Shown here: one piece after another, positions 45,805 through 58,298 of the stretch | Position numbering within the stretch: the stretch's first letter is position 1 | Layout: the number at the start of each line of letters is the position of its first letter | Source of the DNA: Rhynchospora pubera | Lineage: Eukaryota; Streptophyta; Magnoliopsida; Poales; Cyperaceae | DNA length: 64,000 nt | Assembly: GCA_028095005.1 (NCBI GenBank) | Contig: CM051462.1 | Location: 87,493,846-87,557,845 of the forward strand | Reading direction: 5' to 3' | Made by a program: the position numbers and the translations under genes | Notes under the pieces: generated by a model | Seen by the model: the letters and a program-made list of their open reading frames with translations, nothing else | The model's database searches: none | What the model was told of the DNA's origin: nothing

Positions 45805-46897
45805 GATTAAGATAGCTTAAATTGTAGGTCATATGGGTGGCGTCCGGAGTTTGGGGTTGGTACCCCGAAAGTAATTTTTATTTTGGGTGTCTGAGTTAGG
45901 TGGGAATTTGGTACCACTAACTAAGGTAATATATTATTTTCTTTGGTTTTCTCTAGAGAAAATTGGTTATTTCAGCACAAACGACATATTTTACTATTGT
46001 ATTGTCAGTTATTGACGGGACCAAAAAAACGGTTTGAAAAGACGTCAATTTTTGTTATTACTAGGTGGGTAGCGCGGCTTTGCCGCGCCTTAGTAAATAT
46101 TTTTATTTAAATTTTAAGAATCACTAATAATTTATCATTAAGTCTAAATTGTGTGTGACGGGCATATAAGTGTAGAGGCAAAATGAGAAAACAAATTCAT
46201 ATGTTAGACTAAGCATAATTTCAGATTGAATTATAAGAAGACAAAATTGGACAAAAAAGGATAGGAAAAAACTGAATCTCATACTTACCTTAATAGAAAG
46301 GAAAACTAAAAAATGTAGAAACTCTTGATATTCTTCATTAATATATGCATTATAGAAATTAAATATGTGAGATAATGACTTTTCAATTAAGAAAATCCCT
46401 CCTGTGATGTAAGTGCTCTCTGACAATATAATACCAAATTAATAAGATATCTGTAAATAATAAAATGTGTGCTTCATTTAAACTATTTTAAGTCGGTTTA
46501 AATTGTAAGTTGAGATGCAAATTAGCCTATTGTAATTGTAAATAATAAATTTATGAAGAAAGGAAAAACAAAATACTGATAATTATTAAGTACAGAAAGA
46601 CAAAATATGACAACTTTGTCATGGTGCTTAACCTGATTATTTTATATATCAATGGGCCATGTAAACCCTTAGCTCATTTTATCAGATTGACTCAACACAC
46701 CGAATTAATCTAATCTGACCCAACCAACAGCCATCCCATACAACAATACCAAATTTATAATCAATCACAAAACCAGGTTGGGTTAAAAACTGCATCTCAA
46801 AGGTAGACAATGGAACTTCAATATCACTCAGATTCACAGTAACTGGTACTGCACTTTTCTCTTTCAACTACCTGGAACTTTACTCAGATTCATAGTA

Positions 46898-47047
46898 ATC
46901 TTCATTGAGGATGGAAAAGCAGACGGTGCTGGAAGGATACACATTAGGATGAAAGAAGTCTTGGGGAAACTGGCACTTGGGAGGCTTGCTTGGGTAGTCC
47001 TCAGAGAAATGTAGGGTTAGAGGGTAATACCCCCCTTCCCAATCAGT
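46898..47047 (-). pseudogene. Captured exon of a SUMO-conjugating enzyme (UBC9/SCE1)
   Basis: After a good acceptor (TTTTGCAG) at 47048 the frame reads TDWEGGYYPLTLHFSEDYPS and continues through KPPKCQFPQDFFHPNVYPS to SILNED. This is a central exon of the E2 enzyme that carries SUMO to substrates, including the region of the catalytic cysteine (TVCFSILNED). The family protein is about 160 aa; only about 50 codons are here. The frame then passes into unrelated sequence and stops within a few codons. N- and C-terminal parts are missing. It lies inside the Helitron, same strand, so it was probably captured with intron flanks. A few unusual residues (for example QD for the usual QG type) suggest relaxed constraint. 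Not functional as an E2. Confidence 0.82.
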
Positions 47048-48849
47048 CTGCAAAATAGATACCCATAATTCAGAAATCACAATATAAGGAAGAACAAATT
47101 GAAAACTTCATAGCATTCATGTTCCTAAACATGAATTCTGTGTGAAACTTGCAATTAGAAGAGGACAGTAGAGGTAGTACAATTAATGAAATTGTATCCA
47201 TGTGCTTAGCAAAGTCAACTAAATTTTTTTGCCTGACATAAGTATGTTGAACTAATATATATTTTTTCTAAACAAAGGACTATGAAGCAATGGGCAACAT
47301 GATGTATATTTACTCAGCATACGCAGAAGTAATTAATTTGGACCAAGAATATGCTTGTCTAAATAGATTTCAATTTACAACTGCATCAAGTGAAGCATCT
47401 CTAAGACTAAGAATTTGAACATGAAAAAACCACCACTATGCCTCAAATTGTTGTTGCAATTATCAATGTATCAATCAAATTGGTAGAACCAATTTATATG
47501 CCTGAATAAAGAAATGAGATTTGACTTAACTTAATCAATGTCAACAGTAAATTCATTGTTTAAAAAATTAAATATTGTTACCGGACCCCACAATCTACTA
47601 TTATTAATTGATTAGTTGATGTGTAGCCATAGATTTAGAGACAAATTGTCTGGCAGTTTTGGCAAATTTTTGAGAAATCTTATTGAGAAATATTACATCT
47701 TTAATTTCCAGAACACACTTTTATCTAAATGATAAACCCACAGATTTTTGCAATCATACAACTTTAATTGCTAGAACACAATCTATACCTAAATCCAAGC
47801 TATAGCCTGGTGACTGCTCTTCAAAAAATTTTGTTGTATCTGTGCAAATTTTCTTTAGCTGAATCAAGAATGAAATTAAAGAGAAAAAAATGAAAGTAGA
47901 AAAAGAAAAAATCTTGAGATGTACAAATTACTACAACGACAATTGTGCAAAACTGCATACAATAGACGATAATGGAAACCATACACAATAGTACACCAGA
48001 AAACAAAAACAACAAACTGACAAGTGACAACATTTCAAAAAGCTGATGACAATAGGCATTAGTAGATTATTATACAAATTATTAAAAATATGATATAAGA
48101 ACTCTGAGCATCTTTTGCGATATAGCAATCTAGAGCATAATAGATCCATAATGTTTTGTTTTCTTTAAATCAATTATTCACGTCAATTATACATGACAAA
48201 TTCAAAGTTATTTAAATTAAATTACCAGTAACTCTCAAAATAAAGTACTGCTATTTCATTATTTTAAAGCACCCATGAACCTCTATCAGGATACATTTCA
48301 ACTCTCAAAGCAAACCTAGATTGAACTTTTTATGAGGCATGGTTTGATCAGCTTGTAGGGAAGATGAAGGATACTTACCTCAATGTGTGATTTCTAAATT
48401 TGTAAAAGGAACCTCTCATAAAGTTGTACTTGGATAGTTTGTAAGTACCTAAAATTGAAGCCGGAGCTCGAACAAACACAGTTCTACTTTAGATAAAGTA
48501 GAATTTAAAAAAAAAAATTATCCATGACAACGCAGGAGTGGATGCATCATACCACTTGAACAATTTAAAAAAAAATACATTGTTCAATTTTTTTCTAGTT
48601 AGGGACTTTAAGAAGCAATTACAGCAGAAGGGTGAAAACAGAAAAGCATCCTGCTCTAACCAGTGCATAGTGCCTGGTCAACCCAAAAGATTAAGAACAG
48701 GAAGGAGCGTAAGAACATTGCAAGCCTTCTATACAATTTCAAAATTTCAGCATATGACATTCCTTTTCCCAAGGAAGGAGGAGAAGGGGTTGCATCGCAA
48801 ACTCTGAGATGCAAAAATTTAAAATGGCAAAGATCTAAAAAATTAGAAA

Positions 48850-49200
48850 GATACCTGATATGCCTAAGGCCTTCGTAATGGTCATGAAGAAAAACCCCCG
48901 GAGGAAGTCTGTCAAGGGCGGATTTGGCGGAAGACCGTCGGTGGAGACCGTCGCTGATAGTTGAACGCAGAGGTGTTGACCAAGGAGATGAGGCGGAGGT
49001 GGGATCGGTTTGGCGGAGGAAGAGACGATGAAGAGGGAGCGATTTGGCGGAGGAAGAAGCGATGATAATGGAGGATGGGAGGAAGGTTCCAGCGAATGAG
49101 AAAGAATGGAGGGTTTGGGGACAGAGACAGAGAGGCTACGGAGATCAAAATGAACGGCTCAGATGCCGTGTCGCTAGCGAAACAAAAAACGGACTGCGAC
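48850..49200 (-). pseudogene. Second captured fragment in the Helitron: leader plus first-exon-like segment
   Basis: A pyrimidine-rich leader (minus strand, 49190-48960) is followed by an open stretch containing SALDRLPPGVFLHDHYEGLR and a good donor ATCAG|GTATC at about 48855. The layout resembles a promoter-proximal exon of a host gene, but I do not recognise the family. Spliced to the UBC9 exon it could form a chimeric transcript. That is inference. Confidence 0.4.
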
Positions 49201-49214
49201 ACGTTTTAATTAAT

Positions 49215-49255
<41 letters not shown>

Positions 49256-49878
49256 TATAGATATATAAATAAGTTCAATCTTATTGTCCTTTTGGACATA
49301 AACATACATTAGTCATTAGTGTACCTGTGGTCCAGCGAAAAATGACTTCAACGAGTAAACGTTGTTTTATTTTGGAAAAAGTTAGATTTGGGTCCTGTAT
49401 AGTCTCAAAAAATTAGAAAGGGAAAGTCAAATTGATTATTGAATTTTATTTGCATTGAATTCATCCTTGTACAGTCTCAAGTTTATTTGGTTTGAAAAAA
49501 AAATAAATAAAGGATGATAGAGTTGTTGTACCAAATTAATCCTTCAATTTAAAAACGAACATGATCAGAATGATTAATTTTGTTGCTTTGAGAAATTATT
49601 TGAAAGATCAAACAGATTTAACGATAAGTAACTTTGATTTCAGGGTTAATTAACTAGACTTAACGGTAATTTAACATTCAACGCCTAAGAATACTCATCA
49701 CATCACTATTCAGGATTGTTAGGATACCATTTTTTTTTACTAATTGGTGCCAGGTTAGTCGATTTTCTTTAACAACATGGGTCTAAATATATGAGTCAAT
49801 ATATATAACTTATAAACGCTTATATTTATTTAAAATTTTAAGACAGAATTATTTTTATTAAATTAAAAAAAAGTTCAT

Positions 49879-50035
49879 AATGGTTCCAAACCACGTTGGA
49901 ATAAGAGGAATAAGGGAAGAAATATTGGGAAGTGTGTAATTTTGTAAAGAATTTGGATTGTTTATAATAAATTTGGAAATATGAAGAAACTATTTTTTTA
50001 TTCTTGTACCCATCCAAACGTAATCAATAGAAAAA
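49879..50035. mobile_element. Degenerate Tourist-like MITE
   Basis: Carries the family core GGAAGTGTGTAATTTTGTAA and GTTTATAATAAATTTGGA, ending ACCCATCCAAACGTAATC. The left end is eroded (TCCAAACCACGTTGG). Confidence 0.5.
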
Positions 50036-50039
50036 TTTT

Positions 50040-51140
50040 TTTTCCATTATTCCTAACCGAAAAAATGTGAGCTCATCTTGGATCAAGTACTTGGAATAAA
50101 GCCATTCAGAGGTTAAGATGATGTTAATAAATCCTCAAAAAAAAAAAGAGTTGATGATAATGAAAGCAACAATGCCCCAGCGGCCAAACCTCGCCAAAAA
50201 TGTCAGAAAGGTGTCAGTGAAGGTCAAAAAAGGTCAAGAGAAGGGTACATTTTTCTAGACTTCGTTCATTTCTCCTCCTTTCACACGGACATAGTAACAC
50301 GGAACATTTTATCAAAACTAAATTAAGCTAATTTCAATAACATGATGAGATCGCTTCAATCCTGTGTTCTAGGTAAAGGTGCGGCAGTAGTTTGGCCACG
50401 ACATATATTTTTTCATTTAATTTTATTTTTATGATCTAAAATAAATTAAAATTTAACATTTTTAATTAATTAAACTAGTAGGATCCTGATTGTTGACGGA
50501 TACATATCAAAGTTGAATTTCTTTTAACAAATTATCCGTATACAAATTGGGACAGTTGAAATCATTCAATAATTCCTTTTACACGTTGAAGTTTGAACTT
50601 TATAAACTAAAAAGCTAATTTTTTCCCCCCGAATGTGAAGTCGTGAAAAGATGGTAATAATTCTACAGTTTTGCTATATTTTCAAACCCCTTAAATATCA
50701 CGCTTCTATAAATAGTGCTTAGTTATTAGGAAAAATATCTCTACAAATCTATTTAATATTGTTTTATTGAAACCAAAAAATGCAATACGCTTTTTTTTTT
50801 TTGAGATTGATATAATCTAATTTTATTTTTACTATACAAGTCACCTTCTTCAAATTTGTGCTTAAAAAGAGCAACTATTCTTTTTGGAGATTTATTTATA
50901 TATATGGCTTTGCCAAAGGAAGGAACAGGTGTGAACTGTGAACAAAAGGGTTGAACTTTTTTTTTTTTAGAAATACTAGACAGTAGCTATATAGAAACGG
51001 TGCTTTTATAATCTCAGTCCGTCATAAAACAACCTGTGGTTACCAGTTGCTAACAAAGATCAGTAATGTCCCAGTATAACTCGCTACAGGAAGTAAAATG
51101 TTTGAAAAGGTCAGAGGATTTCATAAATATTCATAGTGGG
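50040..51140. other. Intergenic stretch upstream of the receptor kinase, no gene seen
   Basis: AT-rich DNA with no recognisable gene, RNA or element boundaries. Short A/T runs at 50138-50148 and 50790-50801 may be tails of old retroelements. Confidence 0.35.
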
Positions 51141-51144
51141 AATT

Positions 51145-51325
51145 ATGGGGGTGTTTGGATCGTTTAGGAATTGGAGGAATTGGGAGAATTTGTTATTTCT
51201 AGGCATAAATTTATTGGGAAGTGTGTAACTTTGTGAAAAATTTAGATTGTTTATAATAAATTTGGCATATGAAATTCCGAGAATTTGCAATTCCCTCTTA
51301 TTCTAACCCCATCCAAACGCCCCCT
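51145..51325. mobile_element. MITE with GGGGGTGTTTGG ends
   Basis: Ends GGGGGTGTTTGGATCG and CATCCAAACGCCCCC, with TAT at both flanks. The interior shares TTTATTGGGAAGTGTGTAAC with the other Tourist-like copies. It is in the promoter-proximal region of the receptor kinase gene. Confidence 0.65.
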
Positions 51326-51370
51326 ATTATAGTAGTAGACTGTAGACTGTAGGAGGAGACACTTGCACTT

Positions 51371-51401
51371 TATTTTTTTTTGATTAAAAGCCCGAAGGCA
51401 A
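51371..51401 (-). mobile_element. 31-bp LINE tail with perfect 14-bp target duplication
   Basis: The insert, on the minus strand, reads TGCCTTCGGGCTTTTAATCA plus poly-A, the plant L1 3' terminus. AGACACTTGCACTT flanks it on both sides (51357-51370, 51402-51415). It is an extreme 5' truncation about 200 bp upstream of the receptor kinase's presumed transcription start. Confidence 0.85.
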
Positions 51402-51479
51402 AGACACTTGCACTTGCAGGGCAGGGAAGACGATAAAAGAAGAGCGATGTCGTTTTCAGGACCTCAGCCTGGTTTTAAA

Positions 51480-52174
51480 TTAATCCGCCCGTTGCGCCAT
51501 CTCTCCCATTTCTCTCCTCTCCTCTCAACTCTCAACCAAAGTTTCATGCGTAAACGCCATTCAATCCCTTCTCCTCTCTAAAAAGATTTCAACTTCAGGT
51601 ACTCTTTACTCGCTAGTCCCTACTTGTAATTTCGGAGGGAAATGGTGCTAGTTTTATACTAATTCAACCAGATCAATCGTGTGTTAGTAAATCAACTATC
51701 AGTTCTACACCTCTGCTTGCTTGTTATTCTAAATTTAGAAAGTGTATTATTGAGTTATTTGTACTGGTTGGATTGGATTTGGTTGCTTGGCTCATATCTA
51801 TTACCACCAATATTTATTTGCGAAATTGCGGTCTAATCCTTTTTCATCAATTTTTAATTTATTGTTGACTTTATATTACTAGTTTACTTTGGTTTACTTA
51901 ACTACATTAGTTTACTTTGATTACAACTACTATTTTCTGTTTCACTTTTCAGCTCATTGTAGCTTTGGTGAAGATATTTTTTGGGTTCAGAATAGCAATG
52001 CTTTTGGAGTATATATTGTTTTGTCAAATTTAGTGATAAATATTTTAATCATAGTGAATTGTGTTGAGGTGTAATTATGAAGTGTTCAAAACTTTAATGT
52101 TGTTCAAAAGGAAAACTTTTTTATATAAGGACAAAATTAATTTTTTACTTGCAAACCTGTAGGATTTTTCTTAC
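51480..52174 (+). promoter_or_regulatory. 5' UTR with leader intron of the receptor kinase gene
   Basis: A pyrimidine-rich leader (about 51500-51540, CTCTCCTCTC) ends at a donor-like TTCAG|GTACTC (51598). An acceptor CCTGTAG lies at 52156-52162, 12 bp before the ATG at 52175. The reading is a spliced 5' UTR, inferred from the motifs only. Confidence 0.45.
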
Positions 52175-55100
52175 ATGGCATCTACTCTACTCTGGCAAAT
52201 ATCTGTACTAGTTTCTCTCTACATTACATCTGCTGTCTCCTTAAATTCTGAAGGCCAAGCACTCCTTTCTCTCTCTAAGAACCTCACCTTACCACCTTCA
52301 ATATTGTCAACATGGAACTCCGACAACTTGACTCCATGTAACTGGAGCGGTATTCAATGTAACAACCGCAATTTTGTGATCTCTTTAAACCTTTCTGGCA
52401 ATGGCATTTCTGGTGCACTTGGTCCCCAAGTAGGTATGCTAAGCTACCTCCAAACCCTAGAAATCTTTAGCAACAACCTCTCAGGCCCAATCCCTCTGGA
52501 ATTGGCCAATTGCACTAGGCTAGAAACTCTGGACCTATCAAACAATTCCCTTACTGGAGAAATTCCTGATTTGTTTTCTAACATGAAGAGGCTTTCTCTT
52601 GTTTCCCTTTATGACAATTTTCTTGATGGAAATATACCCAACTCCTTGTTTCAGTGCATTCTTCTAGACGCAATATACCTTAGTGGTAACAACTTAACTG
52701 GAAATGTTGATTCTGCAATAGGGAACTTGACCAATTTGAGATATCTCTGGCTGGGGAACAACTTCCTGTCAGGATTCATACCAGATTCAATTCGTAATTG
52801 TGCCAAGTTAGAAGAGCTGTTTTTGTACAATAACAACTTTAGTGGGCCTCTGCCCACTAGTCTAAGCAATATCAAAGGATTGAAGAGTATGGATATAAAT
52901 ACCAATAATTTTGATGGTGAGATTTTGTTTTATTTTGATGACTGCCGACTGGATAGGTTGGTCATATCCTTCAACCAATTTTATGGCACGATCCCTCCAT
53001 GGTTGGGTAACTGTACCAGTCTGACAATGCTGGCAATGGTTCACAATTCCCTCTCTGGTGAAATACCAGCCTCTCTTGGGTTATTAACGGATCTCTCCAT
53101 TCTTTATTTATCTCAAAACAATTTATCTGGTCCTATTCCACCTGAAATTGGTAACTGTATCTCTCTGACCATGCTTGAATTGTATGAAAACCAACTTCAG
53201 GGTACTGTTCCAAAAGCATTGGGAAAGTTGGTCAATTTACAAAGGCTTTATCTATTTACAAATCAGTTAACTGGAGAGTTTCCAGTGGAGATTTGGAAAA
53301 TTCAAAGTCTTGAAGTGGTATTTATTTATGATAACAAGTTTACTGGATATATCCCTTCAGAAATTGCAGAGCTTAAGAGTTTAAAAAACATTTCCTTGGC
53401 TGATAATCAGTTTATTGGTGTGATACCACATAATCTGGGGATGAAGAGCAGCTTGTTAGCAGTTGATTTCACCAATAATAGCTTTGTAGGAAAAATCCCA
53501 CCTTACATTTGTTTTGGTCAAAGTTTGTCAATTTTGGATTTGGGGTTTAACTTCCTCAATGGAAGCATTCCATCAAGTCTGGGGAATTGTTCTAGCTTGC
53601 AGAGGCTGATACTCCGAAACAATAATTTAACTGGTCCAATACCTGAATTTGCAAACAATCAGAAATTGCTTTACTTGGATTTAAGATTTAACAGTTTCAT
53701 TGGTTCAATACCTTCCACCATTGGAAATTGCACTGATTTAACCATGATAAATTTGTCTGGTAATAATCTCTCTGGTTTGATTCCTCCTGAAATCGGAAAT
53801 TTAGCAAATTTGGGAGTTTTAAATATTTCAAATAATGACTTGTTTGGCTCCATACCCACTCAAATTTCTAACTGTACCAAGCTGTATGTGCTTGACGTGA
53901 GCTTCAATGTCATTAATGGATCGATCCCACCAAGTCTAAATAAACTAAACCTTCTCTCACAACTGGTATTACATGAGAATCACTTAACTGGAGAGGTACC
54001 TGACCTGTCTGAACTGGACAGGCTAATTGAGCTTCAACTTGGTGGTAACCTTCTTGGTGGGAATATACCATGGTCACTTGGGAAACTAAATAATCTGTAT
54101 ATTGCTCTCAATTTTAGCAGTAACAGGTTAACGGGTCCCATTCCACCTGAATTGGGGAACCTAGTTCGTTTACAAACTTTGGATCTCTCTTACAACAATC
54201 TCTCTGGAACCCTGGCCTCAATTGCTAGCCTAAACTCTTTGGTAGAACTAAATGTTTCATATAATCTTTTTACTGGGCCAGTACCAAATAACTTCATGAA
54301 ATTTCTCAGTTCCTCACCCAGTTCATTTATTGGCAACCCCGGACTCTGTGTCACTTGTCTTGGCGGTGATAACTCCGATTGTGCTAAATTCAACATCTTA
54401 AGGCCTTGCAACTCTTCAGAAGATAAGAAGCTAAATCACAAGCTCGTAATCGCAATAATAATTCTTGGTTCGTTTTTCTTCTGTGCATTGGTTGTACTTT
54501 TGGTGTGGTGCCTGTTATGCATGCTTAAAAGTTTGAAAAGCAAGCTTCCAATTGAAGAACCATCATTACATGAGGGATCCTCTTACCTATTGAACAAAGT
54601 GATGGAGGTGACTGAAAAGTTGAATGAGAAATATTCTATCGGAAGTGGGGCCCATGGAACTGTCTACAGGGCTGATCTTGGTTCTGGTAAAGTATATGCT
54701 GTGAAAATGATCACATTTGCAGGGAAGGAAACTGTGAACCCTAGCATGATTTGTGAAATCAAGACTGTAGGAAAAATTAAGCACCGCAACTTGGTCAAAC
54801 TGGTCAACTTCTGGATTAGAAATGATTATGGCTTACTCTTGTATGAGTACATGGAGAATGGAAGCTTGCATGATGTACTCCATGAGGTTGTACCAGCACC
54901 GGTGCTGGACTGGAACGTAAGGTACAGGATTGCGCTTGGTATGGCACAGGGGTTGGAGTATTTGCATAATGATTGTGATCCACTGATAATTCACCGGGAT
55001 ATCAAACCAAAGAATATATTGTTGGATAGAGAGTGGGAGCCACATATTTCAGATTTTGGGATAGCAAAACTGATTGATCAGTCTTCAGTTTCGCCGCCTT

Positions 55101-56060
55101 CGTCAGCTGTTGTGGGCACCATCGGGTACATGGCTCCAGGTTAGCGTTAAAAGAATTTTGCTTTTGTATATATAATAATGATGAACAGTAAGCTTGGGGC
55201 TATTGTTGGGTTGATCTGCAGTATCTTCTGGCTAGGAGTCTAGGACAATCTGGGATAATTTGTTTGGTGGAGCTGGAACCATACTGCACCAGTAGGGTTT
55301 AATATAATCAGTAAAATTAAATTTGGTTTTGATTTTTCTTTTTTTTTTTTTTTTGCTTTTTGTGATTGGGTATTGGATAGTCAATCTGAAATTTAATTGC
55401 AGTCTGTTAATTATAAGCATGCTTGGAACTACAATGAATCGGTTCAGAACCAGTGTCCATCTATATATACAACCAACAAAAATATCAGCACAGTATTAAT
55501 TTTAGTTTGCTTCTTCTGGTGCTCAACAGTCTGATTGGTGTGCTTTCACTTTTCATTTTCTGTTTAGTTTGATTTTGGAATTATCTTGTTACAAACTCAT
55601 TTCCAGTTCATGAGTCGTTCATTCTGTGTTGTTATTTACGTATTTATAAACATTCATATATAATCGTATCACAGAAACTGCATTTACAACGAGGAGGAGC
55701 AAGGAATCAGACGTGTACAGCTATGGTGTTGTTCTACTTGAACTGCTGACCCGAAAGAAAGCTCTCGACCCATCCCTTTCTGACAACGATGACTTGGTTG
55801 GCTGGGTCCACTCAAATTTAAGAAATTTGAATGATACTGATCAACTGGAGGCAGTCTGTGAACCGGGTCTGTTGGATGCAGTTATGAACATGCCCGAAAT
55901 GGTGGAGTTGCACAAAGTGCTTTCACTGGCACTTAGGTGCACGGCTCGAGAAGCAAGCGAGAGACCTTCCATGAGAGATGTTGTGAATGAGCTGACAGAT
56001 ATCAAATCGACTGCAGCTAAAAATGCTTACAAAAAATATGAATCCTTCGAGTCCATGTAA
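52175..56060 (+). CDS. LRR receptor-like kinase, subfamily XI, PEPR1/PEPR2-like (1116 aa)
   Basis: Two coding exons, 52175-55139 and 55675-56060, with a 535-bp GT-AG intron; CCA G|AA joins the kinase APE motif. The product is a plasma-membrane receptor kinase. Signal peptide 1-22; LRRNT domain with paired cysteines to about 65; roughly 25 LRRs of the LSGxIPxxLGNxxxL type (about 70-700); a cysteine-containing juxtamembrane cap; one transmembrane helix (about 755-783, IIILGSFFFCALVVLLVWCL); then a Ser/Thr kinase (about 815-1095). The kinase has GSGAHGTVY, YAVK lysine, HRDIKPKN, SDFG and APE, so it is an RD kinase and looks catalytically competent. Similarity to PEPR1/2, receptors for Pep danger peptides in immunity, is strongest in GSLHDVLH, RSKESDVYSYGVVLLEL and RPSMRDVVNELTD. 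The ligand of this member is unknown. The start is the first ATG and gives a clean signal peptide. Confidence 0.9.
55140..55674 (+). other. Intron of the receptor kinase gene
   Basis: Donor CCAG|GTTAGC at 55140, acceptor TATCACAG at 55674. It sits at the APE position in the kinase domain and contains a T-run near 55338-55354. It is phase 1, and the spliced frame is uninterrupted. Confidence 0.85.
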
Positions 56061-58160
56061 AATATGGATTTTCTTAGTATTACCTTTTTTTTTTTTTGCG
56101 TTACTTAGAATAGTTTTTAAACTTTTATTTGCAAAGAAGCTTGTTGCTGTAGTTCTCTGAGGGCACACCAGTGTGCCATAAAATTTAAGTCTAGCCAAGA
56201 AACATATCGGATCAAAATAAAACAAATCATAATCACTGGGAACGCTCAAAACATCTTTATGGGAAATACAAGAATGTAAGAAAGCAAAAACTAGGTGGGG
56301 GAGAACATTATATACCATAGCTAACAAGTCATCAGTACAGTAGTAACACATAACTACTAATGTTTTAAAGTGGAGCATTCATTCATGCTTATCTGAAATC
56401 AACCCAAAATTGTGTTACCCAAAATTGTGTTCTTATTTCAAGACGGGTCTAACTTGGTTAAATATGAATGACAAATAATGAAATAACGTACATGGATGTA
56501 AACATTTTATATTCCAATTGAAGAATCATCTTGAAGAATACTAAAAACAGGTGAGATTTCTTAGGTTTGAAGAAACAAATAAAAATATTCATGTGTGATT
56601 AACTCATAGTAAATTACCAGACCAAAATATTATAAAACTAGTAAAGAGGTATAAATGTCTCTAGTGGTATCTAGACGGTGTTATTTTTATTTTAAAAATT
56701 TAAACGAATATTTGCACAAAAAGTAATTTGCATCAAAATGAGAAATCATTTTCCTCTCCTTGTTCAATATTGGCAAGTTTTTTGTTCTTTATTTTTTTTT
56801 TCATCTTTTGTATTGTCTGTTTCTTGTCCATTTCAAAGCAGTAATGATACTTTTCTACTTGTCAATTTAATTCCATCTCTGTTCCAAAAAATAAAAAGGA
56901 AGAAGTGTTTTGAACTTTTGCTCCTTGTTATGCATTGTTTCTGTTCTCTCTTCTGTACTTAAAATTTTAAAGGAAGAGTGCAAATGTAATTTATGATACC
57001 TTAATTGTGAACTTCTAAAACGATTTTGTGTATTGCTTCCATTCATTTAAAAAATTGAATTGCACGAAACTATCCTATAACTATGTATCTATTTCTATAT
57101 GGCCCTGAAATTTTTTTTTATTGCATTAATAATATAGGTCAAGTCTCCCAATATTACAAGAGATCTACCTTCTTACTTTGAATTTATTTATTTAAACTAT
57201 ATTATTAATGAAAATACAACGGATTTATAATACAATAATGCGAATCCCAGACAAGGACTTCAAATAATTAACTACTCTCTTAGTATTAAAAAGGAGGTCA
57301 AATTATAAAAAAAAATACGAATCTCGAATTAAGCTTTGATTGAACAAGAAGATATAATTATAGGTAGACTCTATAGGATTCTAGTTCCAATTATTTAAAC
57401 ATTATAATGAGAGCATAAAGTAAAATGCCGTCCATTTTTCTTGAAAATGGAGCGACATTTTTTTTCCTTTTTTCAAAATGTTGTGTTAAACAGATATACT
57501 TTTTTTTTTTTTTCAAAAAGTGACTTCTTACTTGCTTTAATGGAAAAGACAATCATACCAAATTTTGTGAAAATAAAAATTTGAAGCTCCATTTTGATTT
57601 TTATGGTTTGATGGTAATAATATATTAGGAAAAAAATTTTCTTATATACAAAAACTTTGAACTAAACATGGCAAAAATATATAAGAATACAAATAAAATA
57701 TTTATTCCAACGCCATAAAATGTTTCCACCCAAAAAATGTGCAAACTGATGTGATGCAAAACTTGACAAATTTCTTGTTTTTTTTTTATTTCACATAATT
57801 TACGTAATGTACTAATCCATGATGATTAATTCAATAGAAGACCTTTACGTGAGCATATTATCAATCAATACATGCCAACAAGGATCTTACATGTTTAATT
57901 ATTCAATCTGAGATTGTTAAATGGCCACCTCCAGTTCATCACTAGTGGAGCAAGAATGAGCAAAATTCTTGGAATCAAGTCACTAACTGTCACACCACTT
58001 ACTGCTTCCAAGTCATCTGGTACTTGACTCCACGGTTTTGTAAGCAAGAAATTTTAAACAAAGAGAGAGCGATAGTGAGGAAAGGAAAACTTAGACAAAT
58101 TTAATCCAAAACAATGTGAACGGAGACTTCCAGTTTCATAGGAGTTCTCATTCCATTCTC
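56061..58160. other. Intergenic region between the two host genes
   Basis: Contains the 3' UTR of the receptor kinase gene and AT-rich DNA. I see no RNA gene, element or further coding exon. A short open stretch at 56738-56962 is low-complexity and not supported. Confidence 0.5.
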
Positions 58161-58162
58161 AG

Positions 58163-58169
58163 TATAAAA
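58163..58169 (+). promoter_or_regulatory. Candidate TATA box of the sugar transporter gene
   Basis: TATAAAA, 130 bp upstream of the ATG at 58299, with GC-poor surroundings and an AAGAAAAAC leader downstream. The spacing would give a 5' UTR of about 100 nt. Confidence 0.5.
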
Positions 58170-58298
58170 TGGGAAGGATTCTAAGGAAGAAAAACATTAA
58201 ATTTAAGAGAGCAATAACAATATAGAGAAGGAGTATTTGCATTTTCACAGAAAGAGTGTTAATTAGCATCTGTACTTGCTGATTTCCGTATAAGAGAG

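Larger units (their letters stand above)
46061..49261 (-). mobile_element. Non-autonomous Helitron, 3.2 kb, carrying gene fragments
   Basis: Reading the minus strand, the 5' end is TCTATAGTATATATATATAT (from 49261). The 3' end is a 7-bp-stem hairpin GCGCGGC-AAA-GCCGCGC (46088-46072), followed 7 bases later by CTAG (46064-46061). The flanking bases are A (5') and T (3'), the expected A|T target with no duplication. There is no Rep/helicase, so it is non-autonomous. It carries at least a UBC9/SCE1 exon and a second leader-plus-exon fragment on the same strand. The TA run makes the exact 5' end less certain than the 3' end. Confidence 0.78.
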
